Shown here: one piece after another, positions 25,201-40,200 of the stretch
Position numbering within the stretch: position 1 is the stretch's first letter
Layout: each line of letters starts with the position of its first letter
Source: Cyprinodon diabolis
Taxonomy: Eukaryota > Chordata > Actinopteri > Cyprinodontiformes > Cyprinodontidae
Direction of reading: 5' to 3'
DNA: 64,000 nucleotides
Assembly: GCA_030533445.1 (NCBI GenBank)
Contig: CM060071.1
Location: forward strand, 5,004,520 to 5,068,519
Translations under genes and position numbers: made by a program
The notes under the pieces: generated by a model
The model's database searches: none
Seen by the model: only the letters and a program-made list of their open reading frames with translations
What the model was told of the DNA's origin: nothing

Positions 25201-28200
25201 ACTGTTGGCTTGCACCTGAAGCCAAAAGGTGCAGCAACACGGCCAGTCTTGGGGGTGTCGTCCGGTGTTGGATGAGGTGTTGTAGATGGCGAACAAGCTC
25301 GTCAAACCCACACACGGACACCCACAATCCTAGCTAGTTCCTGATTGTCGCTCTGGCATTGTGGCGTGGAATAACATAGCGCAGACCACACTTCAATATT
25401 GGGCATAAATCAAACATATCTGCATGATACTTGCAAAAAGCTAACTGCAACACACTGCTGCGGGAGGATAACCAGCCCTTAGGACCTAGGGAGTTAAAAG
25501 TCCAGCTGAGTTTTATCTACCCAACCAGAAAGGTGCTACTGAAATGCTAAGCATGGTCTGAGCAATGACCCAATGAGAAAAGGCAGTGGAGGAAGTGGTT
25601 CAGCTGAAGTGCGACAGCAACATATTTCAGAAGCACATGTGTGAGGAGTATGATGACTAATGAAAGATTACCTTTATGAGTTCCTTGAGGAAAACTTCAA
25701 TCATGGCAGTGATCTGAGGAGCTCTGGTGGACTGCAGGACCAGATCTTCAGTTTTAAGCTCCAGTTTTACTTCATCTGCGCCCTGAAGGTCTACAGAAAG
25801 CACCTCTGCAAAACTATATTCATAGGAAATGGTTTTATTACATTGTAGAGGGAAAATTCACACTCATACAGCTGGGGGAGGGATAAAATCATCATCTGTA
25901 ACTTTTTAAAGCTAGTATATTAAAGGCTGTTTAAGATAGAACTCTGATCTGGGATTGATGGCCGCCCAATGGAAAATATAGGAGTTACTCTCAGTGACTG
26001 AATTCAGCATTAAAAATGCAAGTTTATTGTGTATTTAATACATTTACACCCTATAGGAATGTATAGCATATGTATAGCAGTGTCATGTATAGCAATGACT
26101 TAAAGCCCCTTTTAGCCACTAGAGGAGCTAAACTAAACACCCCTGAAAGCTGACACTCCATCATGACAATCCATCTTGTGCCACTCCTGCTTTAAAGGCT
26201 CGGGGCCCGACCAAATTGGCTCATCAAGGAAAGTGTCAGAATCTATGCTTTCAGGAAGGATAGCAAGACTTTAGAGGCATCAGATGCTAAAGGTTTTCAA
26301 GGTGTCGTCACTATTCAATTTGCAGAGATGGCAAAAGTACTCACTTTCCGTACTTGAGTAAAAGTACAGATACTTGTGTTAAAAAATACTCTGGTAAAAG
26401 TGGAAGTACTGATTAAACTTCTTTACTCAAGTAAAAGTAACAAAGTACAGGCTTGTAAATTTACTTAAAGTATAAAAGTAAAAGTAGAAACCACTTTTTT
26501 CATGCCGTTGCCTACATTTTAAATGGATGTCTGCCAATAGGACTAGATCTCGGTTGTGCTCATTTTCAATCATCTCGTCGTCCATACTACTATGCTAACG
26601 CCACCGCCACCAAGCTGCAATGATTTGCCGCGAATGAATACCGCCGAATCTGTCGATTCATCTTTGTGAGATAACGGCTCGCCAGCTCCCGTCTCACGTC
26701 AGAGGAGGTGTAAGCAGATGACTTGCAAAAAGGTGGTAAGAACCAGCGGACAACAAAATTCCAGTTCAAAAGCGTGTAGCGGTTTATTTACTGGTGTGAC
26801 GGTGAAGACACAAAAAAAACAAAACAAACAAAATACTTTCAAATAAAGAAAACAAAACCGGCCATTGCAGGCAATACAAAACACTGACAGCCTCACAGCA
26901 AGCTGACTTTAAATATAGTCTCTCTAAGCAGACCTTCAAAAGCAGTCTCTCCAACCAGTCTCTCTAAGCAGCCCTCCCAAGCCATTGTGAGTGTGCCCTT
27001 TAAATAGACCCATCAATAACCAGCCAATTGGGACAGCCCAACTTAACAGGAAGGCAAATCCCCGATAAAGCACAGTCTGTCTGTATTTTGTAGAAAACAA
27101 AATACAGACAATAGCATCATTCATACAAAAAACACACATAATTATGAAATAGTTTAACCATGCCAACAGTCCCAATTCACCTACTAATTACCATGCTAAC
27201 AATGATTACATACATTGAAATCCCACTTAACACCCCTGTCCCCACATAGTATTTTCCAATGCCCTGGGACAATGGATAAGAGACTGGCTCCGATGTGGTA
27301 CGTGTTTCCACACGGACCAGTATGCTGACGGACCAAGGGCGAGAATGTGTAATTTGACTGGGAAGTACTACGGAATGTATACTGAAGCTTTCGCAGTGGG
27401 TACCTTCAGAGTTCGCTACGCTGGTGAGTAAGTAAAGTGTTGAATGAAAGGTGACGTTGTAATTTCGGAACTAGTGTAAATTACCGGGTGAATTGTTTGG
27501 AACTGCTGCCGCCATGACGGCGGGTCTGTGGTGCATGCTGGGAAATGTAGTAAAGGACGCGATGCTGTGTGTGATAGATGGCGGCTACACTTTAGGAACA
27601 GAGGGGGAAAACGGCTCAGTTTTCACAATCTTGTAGTGGTGCGTCAAATGCAACGTAGATTGAATTTGGTATTGATGACGTGAAAAATAATAACGGTAAC
27701 TCCATTGAAATGATTCAAAACTAAAGTAACAAGACAATTTTTTAAAATGTAAGGAGTAGAAAGTACAGATATTTGTGTAAAAATGTAAGGAGTAGAAGTA
27801 AAAAGTCGCCATAAAAATAAGTAGTAAAGTAAAGTAAAAATATCAGAAAAATCTACTTGAGTACAGTAACGAAGTATTTGTACTTCGTTACTTCCCATCT
27901 CTGTCAATTTGTTACTGTGGTGCCTGCAACCAAACGTTGGTAGGCGGGCCCTAGGTGTCGCTTTGCCCAGTCAGCTTGAAGGCTCTGCTGAACATCCTGC
28001 CTTTCACTGGACAGATTAGATGGGTCCCAGACTAATGATGTGTAGAACTAAACCTGCCAGGGGAGTGCAAGACCTGTAATGTCCAGGTTTAGTGTATCTA
28101 AATGCAACACTGTACTGTCTCTAAATGAACAGGTTTGCCTCCGTGGTTTAGAATCTGATAACAGAAGGAGAATGCTCCTGGTAAAGACAAGGAACTAATT

Positions 28201-31200
28201 CACCGATGCATATTAAATCCTGCAGTAGAGAAAAAAAAACATATCGAATCTGGTTAGGGTCACATCTGTTAGCTTAGTTAGCTCTGGCCTCAGCAGATGG
28301 CCGCTCACACTAACCCTGGTTCTGCTGGAGGTTTCTTCCTGCTAAAGGGGAGTTTTTCCTCTCCACTGTCACTACAAGTATGCTTAGTGTGAGGGATTGC
28401 TGAAGAGTCAATGAGTCGATGCAATCAACTGGCTTTCCTCAGATAATAAACTTTGAATCAATCTGACTGGATGATCTTGTTGAACTGTGCCTTGAGATGA
28501 CATGATGTGAATTGGTGCTATAGAAATAAACTGAACTGAATTAAAGTGGCGCTCTGGGTCACATGACTCATTCAGTGACGGATCCGACCCTCTAAAGTTA
28601 GACAAGTTTTAGATATGAGCATCAATACACACCAAGCACTGCATATTGGTTTAAATAAACTGGCTGGTCAAAAGTTACGCAGTGTTACCTTAATGGAGCA
28701 TGGCTGTTAAAAATGGGGCCATTCCTGAATACATTTGGTTTCCTTGTGAAATAAAGTAAAATAAATGGTTAAAGTAATAAGTGAAGCTAGATATATCTCT
28801 ATTCAAAGTACTTTTTAAAACTTTATTACGTTTAAAACAACTGCAGCTGCAAAAAAATAAAAACAAATCTATGTAAACAGGACAGGGAAGGAATAATAAT
28901 AAACTGGAGTAAAAGTCAGTAAACAATAAAAACAGGTTTGTTTTTGAATCAAAGGCCATGGAAAAGAATTTATGTTTTTTTTTTTTTATTGTTTTGTTTT
29001 AAAAGGGGACAGTGAGGATTATACCTGTAACTCCGGAGCAGTTTCAGATGTTTAGGGTTGATGCCTGAAGCTTTCACCACCTTTAAGAGACGAATCCCTC
29101 GATGAGAAACACCCAGAATCTCAGCATCTCCGTTTTGTGGCTGCGTGCAGAAAAATCATATAAATAATATATTAGTTTGTAAAAAGCTACACATGCAAAA
29201 TAAGAAAAAAAATAAAATGAAATAAATAAGATAACATAACATATATAAAGAGTAGTAAACATCCTTAGATACATAAAAGCAGGGGTATCGAGTAAAAAAT
29301 TACTAATAGTTTGTTTTCCTACTTGGCTATCTCTACTCTACTGGAGTAATTATTTTTTTAGACCTTTGCCTTCTACTCCTAACATTTTAAAAATTGTGTT
29401 GTTAGTTTTGTTTCATTTAAGCTCATTTTCATTATGGCCCACTGGAATTTAAAGAAAAATAAAAACCATCAAAATAATTAGTTTCATCCAGACAATTAAT
29501 TTCTTTGTGGTTGGACTCGGTGCTGCCCCAACTTGTTGCTCACCACATACCAAAATAAATAGTTTATCAAGATGCTGCAAAGTTAAATGTGACTCTGTTA
29601 CCATTAGATATAAAACTAAGTAAATGAAGTCTAAGGAAGTTATCATCCAGACTTGTAGAAAAATGTTCCTTTAATAGGATAGAGCAGGAAAGCTTCTGGC
29701 CTTAACAGTTTTTCCTGCATTACTTTTACTTTTATACTTTAAGTAGTTTTTAAAATATTACTTTTACACTTTTGAAGTTGATCCTCTAAAGTCTACAGAG
29801 GTGTTTTGAAAAAGCAGGATTTATACTGGAGGAATAAACATGAAAACTTTAGACAGCTCTACAAATTAATTCATATAGAATCTTTCATTATTAAAAAAAA
29901 ATAATAATTGTAATTGTTGCATTTATGCTCATTGATCATAATAATTATATTATTTATTTTCCTTTTTCTATGGTAATTGTCCAATTAGAATTACTTTAAA
30001 TTGATTTGTTTTATATTAAATTATCTAGTATATAGTAAATGTGCTTTTATTTTGAAATCTAAAAAGGTCTCATTTGAGCTCTCACTGACGAAGCAATCAA
30101 TCAGATATTGAGGATTTTTTTGCCAGGTCAAAGCTAAGGACGTTTATGGAAACATCACCTTTAAGATTTTTGGATAATTCCCTTTTTTCTTGCAGCATGC
30201 AGCCAACCAGGTATTTTATCTATTTGTTTAATTTGTAACTATTATTACATTTGCTCTGCAAGTTATTATTTTTATCACATTAATGTTTATGTTTGTCAAC
30301 ATTATTCAGTTTTTACCATGGATTTGAAGAGGCAAAGAGCAACTTTAAATAAACCAGTGAAAGAAAACCACTGGAGTTTGTGCTTGGAGGGAATCACAAT
30401 TATTATTTATTATTGATAATGAATTATTGAACTCAAATGTAAAAAAAGGAAAAAGTTTCAGCTGCAATCAAAGACCCTGAGCATGGAGAGCATATCAGGA
30501 GTGAGAAGATGTTCCTGTGGTGCTCTTCACTAATGGATCCACGTAGAACATTTAGGAAAGTTGGTAAAATGCTGTTGCCCTGACGGAAGCCCTTCAGGCC
30601 CAAAATCGTTGCTATGTTTTTATCCCAGTAGCTATGGACCAATAAATTAAAAGATTTTGTTCTGTTTGCCTCGGACTTCTAAACAGTTTAAGCTGCTTTG
30701 TCAGCAGAGTTTACAGATGAGGGAGCAAATGGTGCAAATAAAACCACCAAAGAGAGATGCAAGAACTAAAAGAATGGTTTGAAAACATTTGTGGTTCCAG
30801 ATGAAAGACTTTTCACAGGCAGTGCATGCAGAGAGATCAACATGCAGTTTCTCAGCTGCCGTCCACCTGTGGCGCATAACGGCCACTTCCATCTGCAGTC
30901 AGTGTGAATGAAGTTTAATGCAAAATGATATAATCCAGTGATTAGGAGTGTAAATAATAATGATTTTGTATCGATGCATCGACCCAACAGCTAACGATCT
31001 GATGCATCGACACGTCCGAAAGAGTATCGATTCATTTTTTTTCCCTCCGGTCTATTTTTATCCATTTGCTCCTGGACGTAATTCTGACTCCCGTGCTGCG
31101 GTGGCGCTAAACCTATTTTGCCCTCCTACCTCGCCTCCTTTAGGTACTTACCTCTTTTGGCTTGCAGTATTTTTTGATGCAAGGCCTTTCAGAATCTATA

Positions 31201-34200
31201 ACACAGAGGCATTGGTATTTTTCAGTGAATGATGTTTTCATAGGCCTAGGTGGATTATCGTGGTGTATTCTTGAGTATCGAAAATAATCGAATCGTCGGG
31301 TCAGGAAATTGGTACTGAATCGAATCGCCCTGATGGGTTTGATTTACACCCCTACTAGGGATGTTATAAAGTTATTATGTGTCAGGAGTAATTTTTTTTT
31401 ACTCTTTTCCCTTCAGGAACCTTGTTTTCATTTATCACTGCATAAATGACCTGAATTGGATAAAGTAAGTAAGAGAAAATAATTTCAGCCTCTTCTTCTG
31501 TCCTGAAGCTTACGGTGAGCGGGAAGAGTCGACTGAAGTAGTTTCTCCAGTTATCCCGAGCAGCGATGACGATTCTCTTCTTCATGCTGTCATCTTGAAT
31601 GGTGCTAATGTTGGTGCCCACATGGAAATTTGCTGCAACATAAAGCAGAGTAATGGCAGGAAGACGGGTTAATGAAGCAGAAACTAAACGATGAGGAACT
31701 CTGCAGGTGTCATGACTCCCATTCAACCAACACAACCATGAGCCTGCAGATCCCATTAATCACCTCACATTGTCATGTCAGTGTTTGCACTGTGGAGGTT
31801 TAGACTTTTACACTTATTTGTGCTTTTTCATATATTCAAAAAGTTGTATTTTATACACCAAAAAAATATCTTGGTGAAGATTCTCCATTATCCAGGTCAT
31901 AGTCATTAAAAAAAAGTTTTAAAAAATAGATTGGATTGTAAATGGATTGTTTTTTTTTTTTTTTACTTTTTGTTGTTATACTTTGTATAATTCTTTATTA
32001 TAAACTGTTTAAAATCTCAGATCTGCTGTTAAACAAAGAGTGTATTGGTAAATACATTGTTTAAAGGTATTTTATAAAAAAATGTCTAAACCTGAAACCA
32101 GTTCTGGTATTTTTCTCAGATTTTACTGTAAACATAAAGAAAGTGCAGCACATTCTAAAGCTACATTCAGACCACTAGCAGCAGAGGCAGCAGAAGCAGC
32201 TGGTTTACATGCAAAGTCACTAGTTGATGTGCATTAGTGCGCAGCAAAAGGTCCTGCAGCAGGCTTTGAGCAGCGCATCAGGAGCTTCTGAGCATCTGAG
32301 GCGCTTCAGACAAAGCAGCTTTTGGAGTTGGAAAAATGTTACTTTAGCTGCTGGACACGCCGCATAAACCAATCAGAGAAGCTGATCTGGGAGCTGACAG
32401 GGAGACAGACACAGCACTGCTGATGCAGAGCGCTATGATCACTCCTCTGAAACAGTTTAACGCCTAAATTAACTTCAAATGTAGAAACCTGCAGGTAAAA
32501 TATGTTTTTATTTTTCTGGTACCTGCAGTTTGGATTAAGTTCATTAAAAAATGCCTTCCAGCCGCCACTAACAGTAGCGGAAAACCGCCAACAGGCCCCC
32601 AGGACTGAGGCAGCTGCTGCTGGGGATTCCCAGTGACAGCGCACCGCCGGTATGTGGGGGTCTGAGCGGCTCCCACAGAGAAATAATCTTTGAAGGCAGG
32701 ATGGTAATCTGGATGAACTGACTGCACAGACCATGTTTTCAGGAGGACTTTCCCACTTCAACACAGATTAAAACTACTTTTTACCCACTGATCACAGCAA
32801 ATAAAACAAAGCTGCTCCCTGGCATTGAACACAGGAGCAGCAGAAGCAACAGACACATCTGGACTCACTTTACAGGATGTCGACCTTAATGTGGACAAGC
32901 TTCAAAAATGAAGCAGCAGGTGCATTTTTACTGCCTCTGCTGCGTGCGGCTGAACGTGATGCAGTCTTTATATTCTCACCAAACAGGTCTTTCATTTTCT
33001 GTCTTTCTTCACCAGTAATTCTCACACAGCTGTCAGAATAGGTGTCTCTCATGATCTGAAAAAGATGAGAGATGATAAAGTCTGATATGTGATCCTGATG
33101 AGACATTTTATAAATCCAGCTGATCAATACTTACTTGTTCACACAACAGGTTCAGGACGTAAGGCTGACTGAAACGTTCTTTTGGATAAAACACCTGCAG
33201 AAAAAATAAACTTTTTCAGTTTGGTTATTTCTGCTGGATTTATTTTATTGTTGTTTTCATAGCATATGACATCACTTTTGCTTCATTTTATTCATTTTTT
33301 TTTTATTTACTTTTGTTTTTTAAAGATTTTATACATTTTAGCTTTTTATTTTTCAAAAATGAATATTTTTCAGATTGAGGTTTACAAACTGCATTAATTT
33401 ACAGATCACTTCAATCCAAATGGAAACAAATCGCTCTCATTTCTATCCATTCTCCAGAGTTCAGAGGGAATCCTGAGGAGGAAATTTTCTGATAGAATGT
33501 AAAGTTATAGTCTTTGGACCAAAGTCTTTGAAATAGAAGCTGATTAGTCAGTCACTTCATTTGGATGGGATTAAACTGATTTCATATAATAAAGTAAAAA
33601 ATCTTGGTGTTACTTTTTATTAGGACCTGTCATTTAAACCCCATATCAAAGAGGTTTCTAGAATTCCCGTCTTTCATCTGAGGAATGTTGCAAAAATTAG
33701 AAATCTCCTGTCCAGGGGTGATGCTGAGAAACTAGTCCATGCATTTGTTACTTCAAGGCTGGACTATTGTAATTCTTTACTATCAGGAAGTCCACAAACT
33801 GTAGTTAAAAGCCTTCAGCTGATCCAGAATGCTGCAGCCAGAGTTCTGATGAAAATGAAAAAGAGAGATCATATCTCTCCTATCCTGGCTTCTCTTCATT
33901 GGCTTCCTGTTAAATCCAGAATAGAATTTAAAATCCTCCTTCTCACATATAAAGCCTTAAATGGCCAAGCTCCATCTGATATCAGAGATCTGATTGTTCC
34001 TTATGTTCCTAACAGAGCACTTCGCTCTCAATCTGCAGGTTTACTAGTGGTTCCTAGAATTTCTAAAAGTAGAATGGGAGGCAGATCTTTTAGTTATCAG
34101 GCTCCTCTCCTGTGGAACCAACTACCAGTTTTAGTCCGTGAGGCAGACACCCTGTCTACTTTTAAGGCTAGGCTTAAAACTTTCCTTTTTGATAAAGCTT

Positions 34201-37200
34201 ATAGTTAGAGTGGCTCAGGTTATCCTGAGCTATCTCTATAGTTATGCTGCTATAGGCTTAGACTGCTGGAGGACATAGGGACCCCTATTTCATCACTCTG
34301 CTTCATTCTATCTCTATTCTCCTATTCTGCAGGATCTGTTAGTTCAATCTCTAACAGTCTGGTCTCTCTGTCGAGTTCAGTAATCAGTAAAATCCAACTG
34401 GTTTTCCTTAGATAGAAAACTTTGGATCAAACTGACTGTGTGTTCTGGTTGAACTGTAAAGTGCCATGAGCTGACATGCTGTAAATTGGCACTATATAAA
34501 TAAAGTGAATTAAATTGGATTTTAAAAGATAATATTGAAAAATATAAAATCTCTAACAATTTTTTTTTGATTAAGATGTTTTTCAACGTTTCGTTTCTAG
34601 ATTTCCTTTTTTTATCTTTTGTTTTTACAAAACATTTTCTTTGTTGCAACAACAACAAAAAGGACTAAACACGATCAGGACGAATGTTTGTGTTTTTTTT
34701 ACAGGCATAGTTGTCTGTCTAAATGTGTGTGATGTAAGCAGAGTCTCACTTCTTTTCGCAGGAAAAGTTTCCCCGGCATGTTGAAGAGAGTGAAGAAAAC
34801 CCCGGCGGAGAAGCGGTGAAGCTGAGATTTGTAGCCCTCATCATCAAGCATGTCATCTAGAGTCAAACAGCAGAACATTTAATGTCTCTTCAGTGCTCAA
34901 TCATGCAGCAGGATTATCACATTAAATTATTGAATTAAATTATCTTCAAAGGAGGGGTACCCACAGAGAGAAGGAGCGAGCATCAGAGGAGGGTCTGGGA
35001 TGTTCATGAAGATGGGGGCTTCCTCTGGAGGAGGCGGTGGGGAGTCCGGAGGAAGAGGGGGAGGATTCTGGGAGCGCTGGGGGCCAAAAAGCTCCTCCAG
35101 GGGGCGCTGCTTCTGCTGCATATCCTGAGAAATGACCCTACGACCCCTGGTGGACGGAGGAGAGGGGGCCTTTGGTGGAGGAGGTGGCGGTGGTGGAGGA
35201 GAAGAAACATTTTTCTGCATAATATATATTAAAAAAAAGATAATTAAAACAGAGAAACAATAATTTAAATCCACAAGTAGATAGTTTTCCAGAGCTTACC
35301 TGTGGCTGGCCTCTGTTTTTCAGTTTAGCCAGAGCTTCCTCTTTCGGGTCACTCTTCTTAAGGAATGATCTTTTTTGTTTTCTAAAAAATGAATAACAAA
35401 ACAATGTTAAAAAAATTGGAAAGTTCTTTTTAACCTGAAAACAAAGAAAAAAAACCTAAAACCTTATTTGCCTTAATTCTGGATGGTCTCTGAACCCAAA
35501 GGAAGGGAAACTTCAACAGATACGAGGACAATAACAGTAGGGCTGCAACTTCCAATTATCTTGATCATTAATTAATTTGATTAAATGATAAATAATCGGA
35601 GGAGAATATTTCTTACAGAATTAAACCTGGTGAAACTAAAAATGTTCTTCTTGTCAGTTCTGGATAGAGCAGATTGACACAAGAATTTTGTTTTCATCTT
35701 AATGAAAAATACTGAATATTTTTGGTTTTGATCTAATTCCTGCTCTAAGTGGGTCGCTCTGTCAGCTAAGTTCATATTTTACAGTCTCTATGCTCCAGTT
35801 AATGATTAATCAATTACTAAATTAGTTGATAATTATTTCAATAATCGATTAATTGTTTCAGCGCTAAATACCAGCAAAATGATCTCAAAGTAAACAAATC
35901 AAATGGCCGTCGCTAAATAAATGTAAATAAATAAAGAACAGAGAACTAAACAAATAAGGGAAAAAACAAAATAGAACATAATAAATGAGAACCAAACAAG
36001 ATTGGAAAAATAACAGGCAAAACATTTTCCAAATAATTACTATTGTGATTTAATCCTTTCAATCATAGATAAAACTGGACAAAACAAGAGGTTTTGCCGT
36101 ATAAATAAGAACAACTGAGGCCTCAGATTTAGTTACTTTCCATTTTCTCCAAGTCTGATTCAGATACTGATTTTATTGACTCAAGTCAAAGAAAATATCA
36201 ACAAACATGTGCTGCCAATTTACTAGGGAGCTTATCGAAGCCAAGGCTGCATTTCTTCCTTTATTTAGATGATAAACATGATAAGTATGGAGGGAATTCA
36301 ACTCCATTATTATTGCAGCGAAAAACACGTGTCTTCAAAGAACATAAGAAAAAAATCCAATCCAGCAATAAAACTCTTTAAAAAATTCATAAACCAAAAA
36401 AAGACTTTGAGAGTAAACTTTTCTCCTCAGATATAATTTGTCAAATCATTTTTTTCTCTCATTTTTTATGTTCTATTGTTTATTCCATTTTCCTAATTGT
36501 ATTTTTATGTATGTATTTTATAGATTTTAAAGTTTAACATAAATTTTTTTCAAAATTCTCTTTTTCAGATTAGGTTCCATAAACTGCACTGTTTTCTAAC
36601 TGCGGTTTACAGTTGTTTTCACTATAAGCCCAATCCAAACACTTTTAACTAGGGATGGGAATCGAAAAACCGGTTCCTGTTCAGAACCGGTTCCGTATTT
36701 TCCGATTCCATGGCATCGTTTGGCAGCTCGCTGAACGATTCTTTTTTCGATTCCCGCAGGACCAGAGCCTAAAGCGCCGGCTCTGGGGAGCACGACTTAC
36801 GTCACGTTTTTTACGCAAGTTACGCATTTTCGATTCCCGCAGCACCAGAGCCTAGAGCGCCGGCTCTGGGGAGCACAACTTACGTCACGTTTTTTACGCA
36901 AGTTACGCATTTTCGATTCCCGCAGCACCAGAGCCTAGAGCGCCGGCTCTGGGGAGCACGACTTACGTCACGTTTTTTACGCAAGTTACGCATTTTCGAT
37001 TCCCGCAGCACCAGAGCCTAGAGCGCCGGCTCTGGGGAGCACGACTTATGTCACGTTTTTTACGCAAGTTACGCATTTTCGATTCCCGCAGCACCAGAGC
37101 CTAGAGCGCCGGCTCTGGGGAGCACGACTTACGTCACGTTTTTAACGAAAGTTACGCAAGTTACGCAAGTTGGAAGAACTATTCGAGGAGGAAGACAACG

Positions 37201-40200
37201 AGCTGCGGTCACTTTGTGAATCAAAGCCCTGTCTTTCCTTAGCCCAGAGGGTAGATCAGGAAAACCAGCTCTATAAAATCTTGCCCTCCATCCCCTGCAG
37301 GGATAGCGCCACACTGTGGTGGAACAAGCAAGATACGCTGCCCTTGCTATCTGGACTGGCTGAAAACTACCTCTGTGTGCAGGCTTCCTCCACCCCATCT
37401 GAGAGGGTGTTCTCCACAGCTGGAAACACCTTAAGCGCTGAAAGATCCCGTATCCTTCCAGAAAAAGCAGATATGCTCATCTTTCTGCAAAAGAACTTAA
37501 TTTTCCCTACTACTGTTTTATAATTAGTATTTTTTGTTATTTAAAATAGGTTATTATCCCATCATTTGTTATTAAACATTGTTGGTTATTAAGTTTGTTC
37601 TTGTATTCATTTTTCATTTAAACACAGATGTTACTCCAGTTTCACATTTCCTGTGGACATCTTGATCTTGCAGAGTTTGTAAGATTGTGCAATAGTTAAG
37701 TAAACAAAGTTGATGCTGATAATCAAACTCTCCTTTTCCCCCCAAATTGGAATCGAAAAAAGAATCGATAAAGAATCGAATCGTTTCATAGAATCGAAAA
37801 GGGAATCGGAATCGTGAAAATCTTTTCAATTCCCAACCCTACTTTTAACCAATCAAAATGCTGTTGCTAACATCCAACAGACCAATAAAAATGCATCTTT
37901 ATTTCTAACTCCAGAAACAAACTGTTGAACCAAAACAGAAATACAAATCTTTAAAACTTATTTAGAAATGTAAACGTTTGTTATTTTTTTATTGTAAAAG
38001 GTCAGCAAGATAAAGCAGGCATATCAACACCGCGTTTCAATATTTCAGTAAAAACAAGACGTTACTCACACAGGCCTAACGGGCTCGAATGGCTGGGGTT
38101 CTGCTGGTGGTCGACTGTTGAATTGCTTAATGATATCTCTTATACTGGAAGTTGGTTCGGCTTTTGGTTCTTCGTTGGGAGGTGGAGAAGGTTCTTTAGG
38201 AGGCTTTGGTTCCTTCTTTGGAGGGCTGCGAGGACGCCGTACTGCAAGAGACACCAGGAAGAAAATGTTAAACATATTTTAATTGATTATTTTCCTTCAC
38301 TGAAGTAATGTAGAGGCCAAAGAGGAATAAAACATGACATTGTTCCCGTATCATCCTCAGCGCTCACAAACTCTCAAACTATGGTTATTCGTACCCCTAG
38401 CAAAATCAATCAATCCTACAGCGAACCTACAGCCATGGTGGTGAGGTAATGTTTCAATATTTAATGAGAAGCATTAGTTTGACCTAACATTACCCAAATA
38501 AAGTCATAACAGAAAGTTGTTACATGACCAGAGAAATATTCTAACATTATGAGATCAAAGCCGTTACATGAGCAGAACAACTTTCTAAATTAAGAATGAA
38601 AGTTGCATAATGGCCAAAATAAATTTGTAAAATGACCAGAATAAAGTCATAACATAACCAGAATATGCGTAACATGACAAGAATAAAGTTGCAAAAGGAC
38701 CACAATAAATCATCCTAACATGACCACAAAAACAATGTAACATTATGAGATCATGAGATCAAAGTCGTAACATGAACAGAACAACTTTGTATATTAAGAA
38801 ATTAAAGTTGTAATATGACCAGAATGAAGTCGTAAAATGACCAGAATAAAGTTGTAGAATGGCCAGGATAAAGTCGTAACATAGTCAGAATATAGTTGTA
38901 ACATCGCGGGAATAAAGTCATTACGTGACCAGAATACGGTCGTAACATGACCAGAATACGGTCGTTACATGAGAATAAAGTCATATCATAGCCAAAATGA
39001 AAAATAAAGGCAGAAAATGGCCAAAATTAAGTTTTAAAATGGCAAGAATAAAGGCGTAACATGACCAGAATAAAGTCATAACATGGCCAAAATAAAGTCG
39101 TAATATGGCCAAAATAAAGTCGTAACATGCCCAAAATAAAGTCGTAACATGGCCAAAATAAAATCGTAAAATGGCAAAAATAAAGTCGTAATATGGCCAA
39201 AATAAAGTCATAACATGCCCAAAATAAAGTCGTAACATGGCCAAAATAAAATCGTAAAATGGCAAAAATAAAGTCGTAACATGGCCAAAATAAAATCGTA
39301 AAATGGCAAAAATAAAGTCGTAACATGGCCAAAATAAAATCGTAAAATGGCAAAAATAAAGTCGTAATATGGCCAAAATAAAGTCATAACATGCCCAAAA
39401 TAAAGTCGTAACATGCCCAAAATAAAGTCGTAATATGGCCAAAATAAAGTTGTAACATGCCCAAAATTAAGTCGTAACATGGCCAAAATAAAGTCGTAAC
39501 ATGGCCAAAATAAAGTCGTAACATGGCCAAAATAAAGTCGTAACATGGCCAAAATAAAGTCATAACATGCCCAAAATAAAGTCGTAATATGGCCAAAATA
39601 AAGTCCTAACATGCCCAAAATTAAGTCGTAACATGCCCAAAATAAAGTCGTAATATGGCCAAAATAAAGTTGTAACATGCCCAAAATAAAGTCGTAACAT
39701 GCCCAAAATAAAGTCGTAACATGGCCAAAATAAAATCGTAAAATGGCAAAAATAAAGTCGTAATATGGCCAAAATAAAGTCATAACATGCCCAAAATAAA
39801 GTCGTAACATGCCCAAAATAAAGTCATAATATGGCCAAAATAAAGTTGTAACATGCCGAAAATAAAGTCATTACATGGCCAAAATAAAGTCGTAACATGG
39901 CCAAAATAAAGTCATAACATGCCCAAAATAAAGTCGTAACATGCCCAAAATAAAGTCGTAATATGGCCAAAATAAAGTCATAACATGCCCAAAATTAAGT
40001 CGTAACATGCCCAAAATAAAGTCGTAATATGGCCAAAATAAAGTCGTAACATGCCCAAAATAAAGTCGTAACATGCCCAAAAATAGTCATAATATGGCCA
40101 AAATAAAATTGTAACATGCCGAAAATAAAGTCATTACATGGCCAAAATAAAGTTCTAACATGCCGAAAATAAAGTCATTACATGGCCAAAATAAAGTCGT

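Larger units (their letters stand above)
36650..37841 (+). mobile_element. hAT element, internally reshaped, with 8-bp target duplication
   Basis: Inverted ends TAGGGATGGGAATCGAAAA and TTTTCAATTCCCAACCCTA; CTTTTAAC duplicated exactly at 36,642-36,649 and 37,842-37,849. Inside: a five-unit 83-bp tandem repeat and a hAT C-terminal domain fragment. Confidence 0.95.

Noticed and set aside
36748..37160. Evenly spaced repeats resembling a CRISPR array
   Set aside because: The 83-bp units are contiguous with no unique spacers, inside a hAT element in a vertebrate genome.
38981..40080. Minus-strand frames of 70-202 codons ([14 protein letters not shown] repeats)
   Set aside because: Product of the 22-bp minisatellite; all frames are similarly open and start codons recur every unit.
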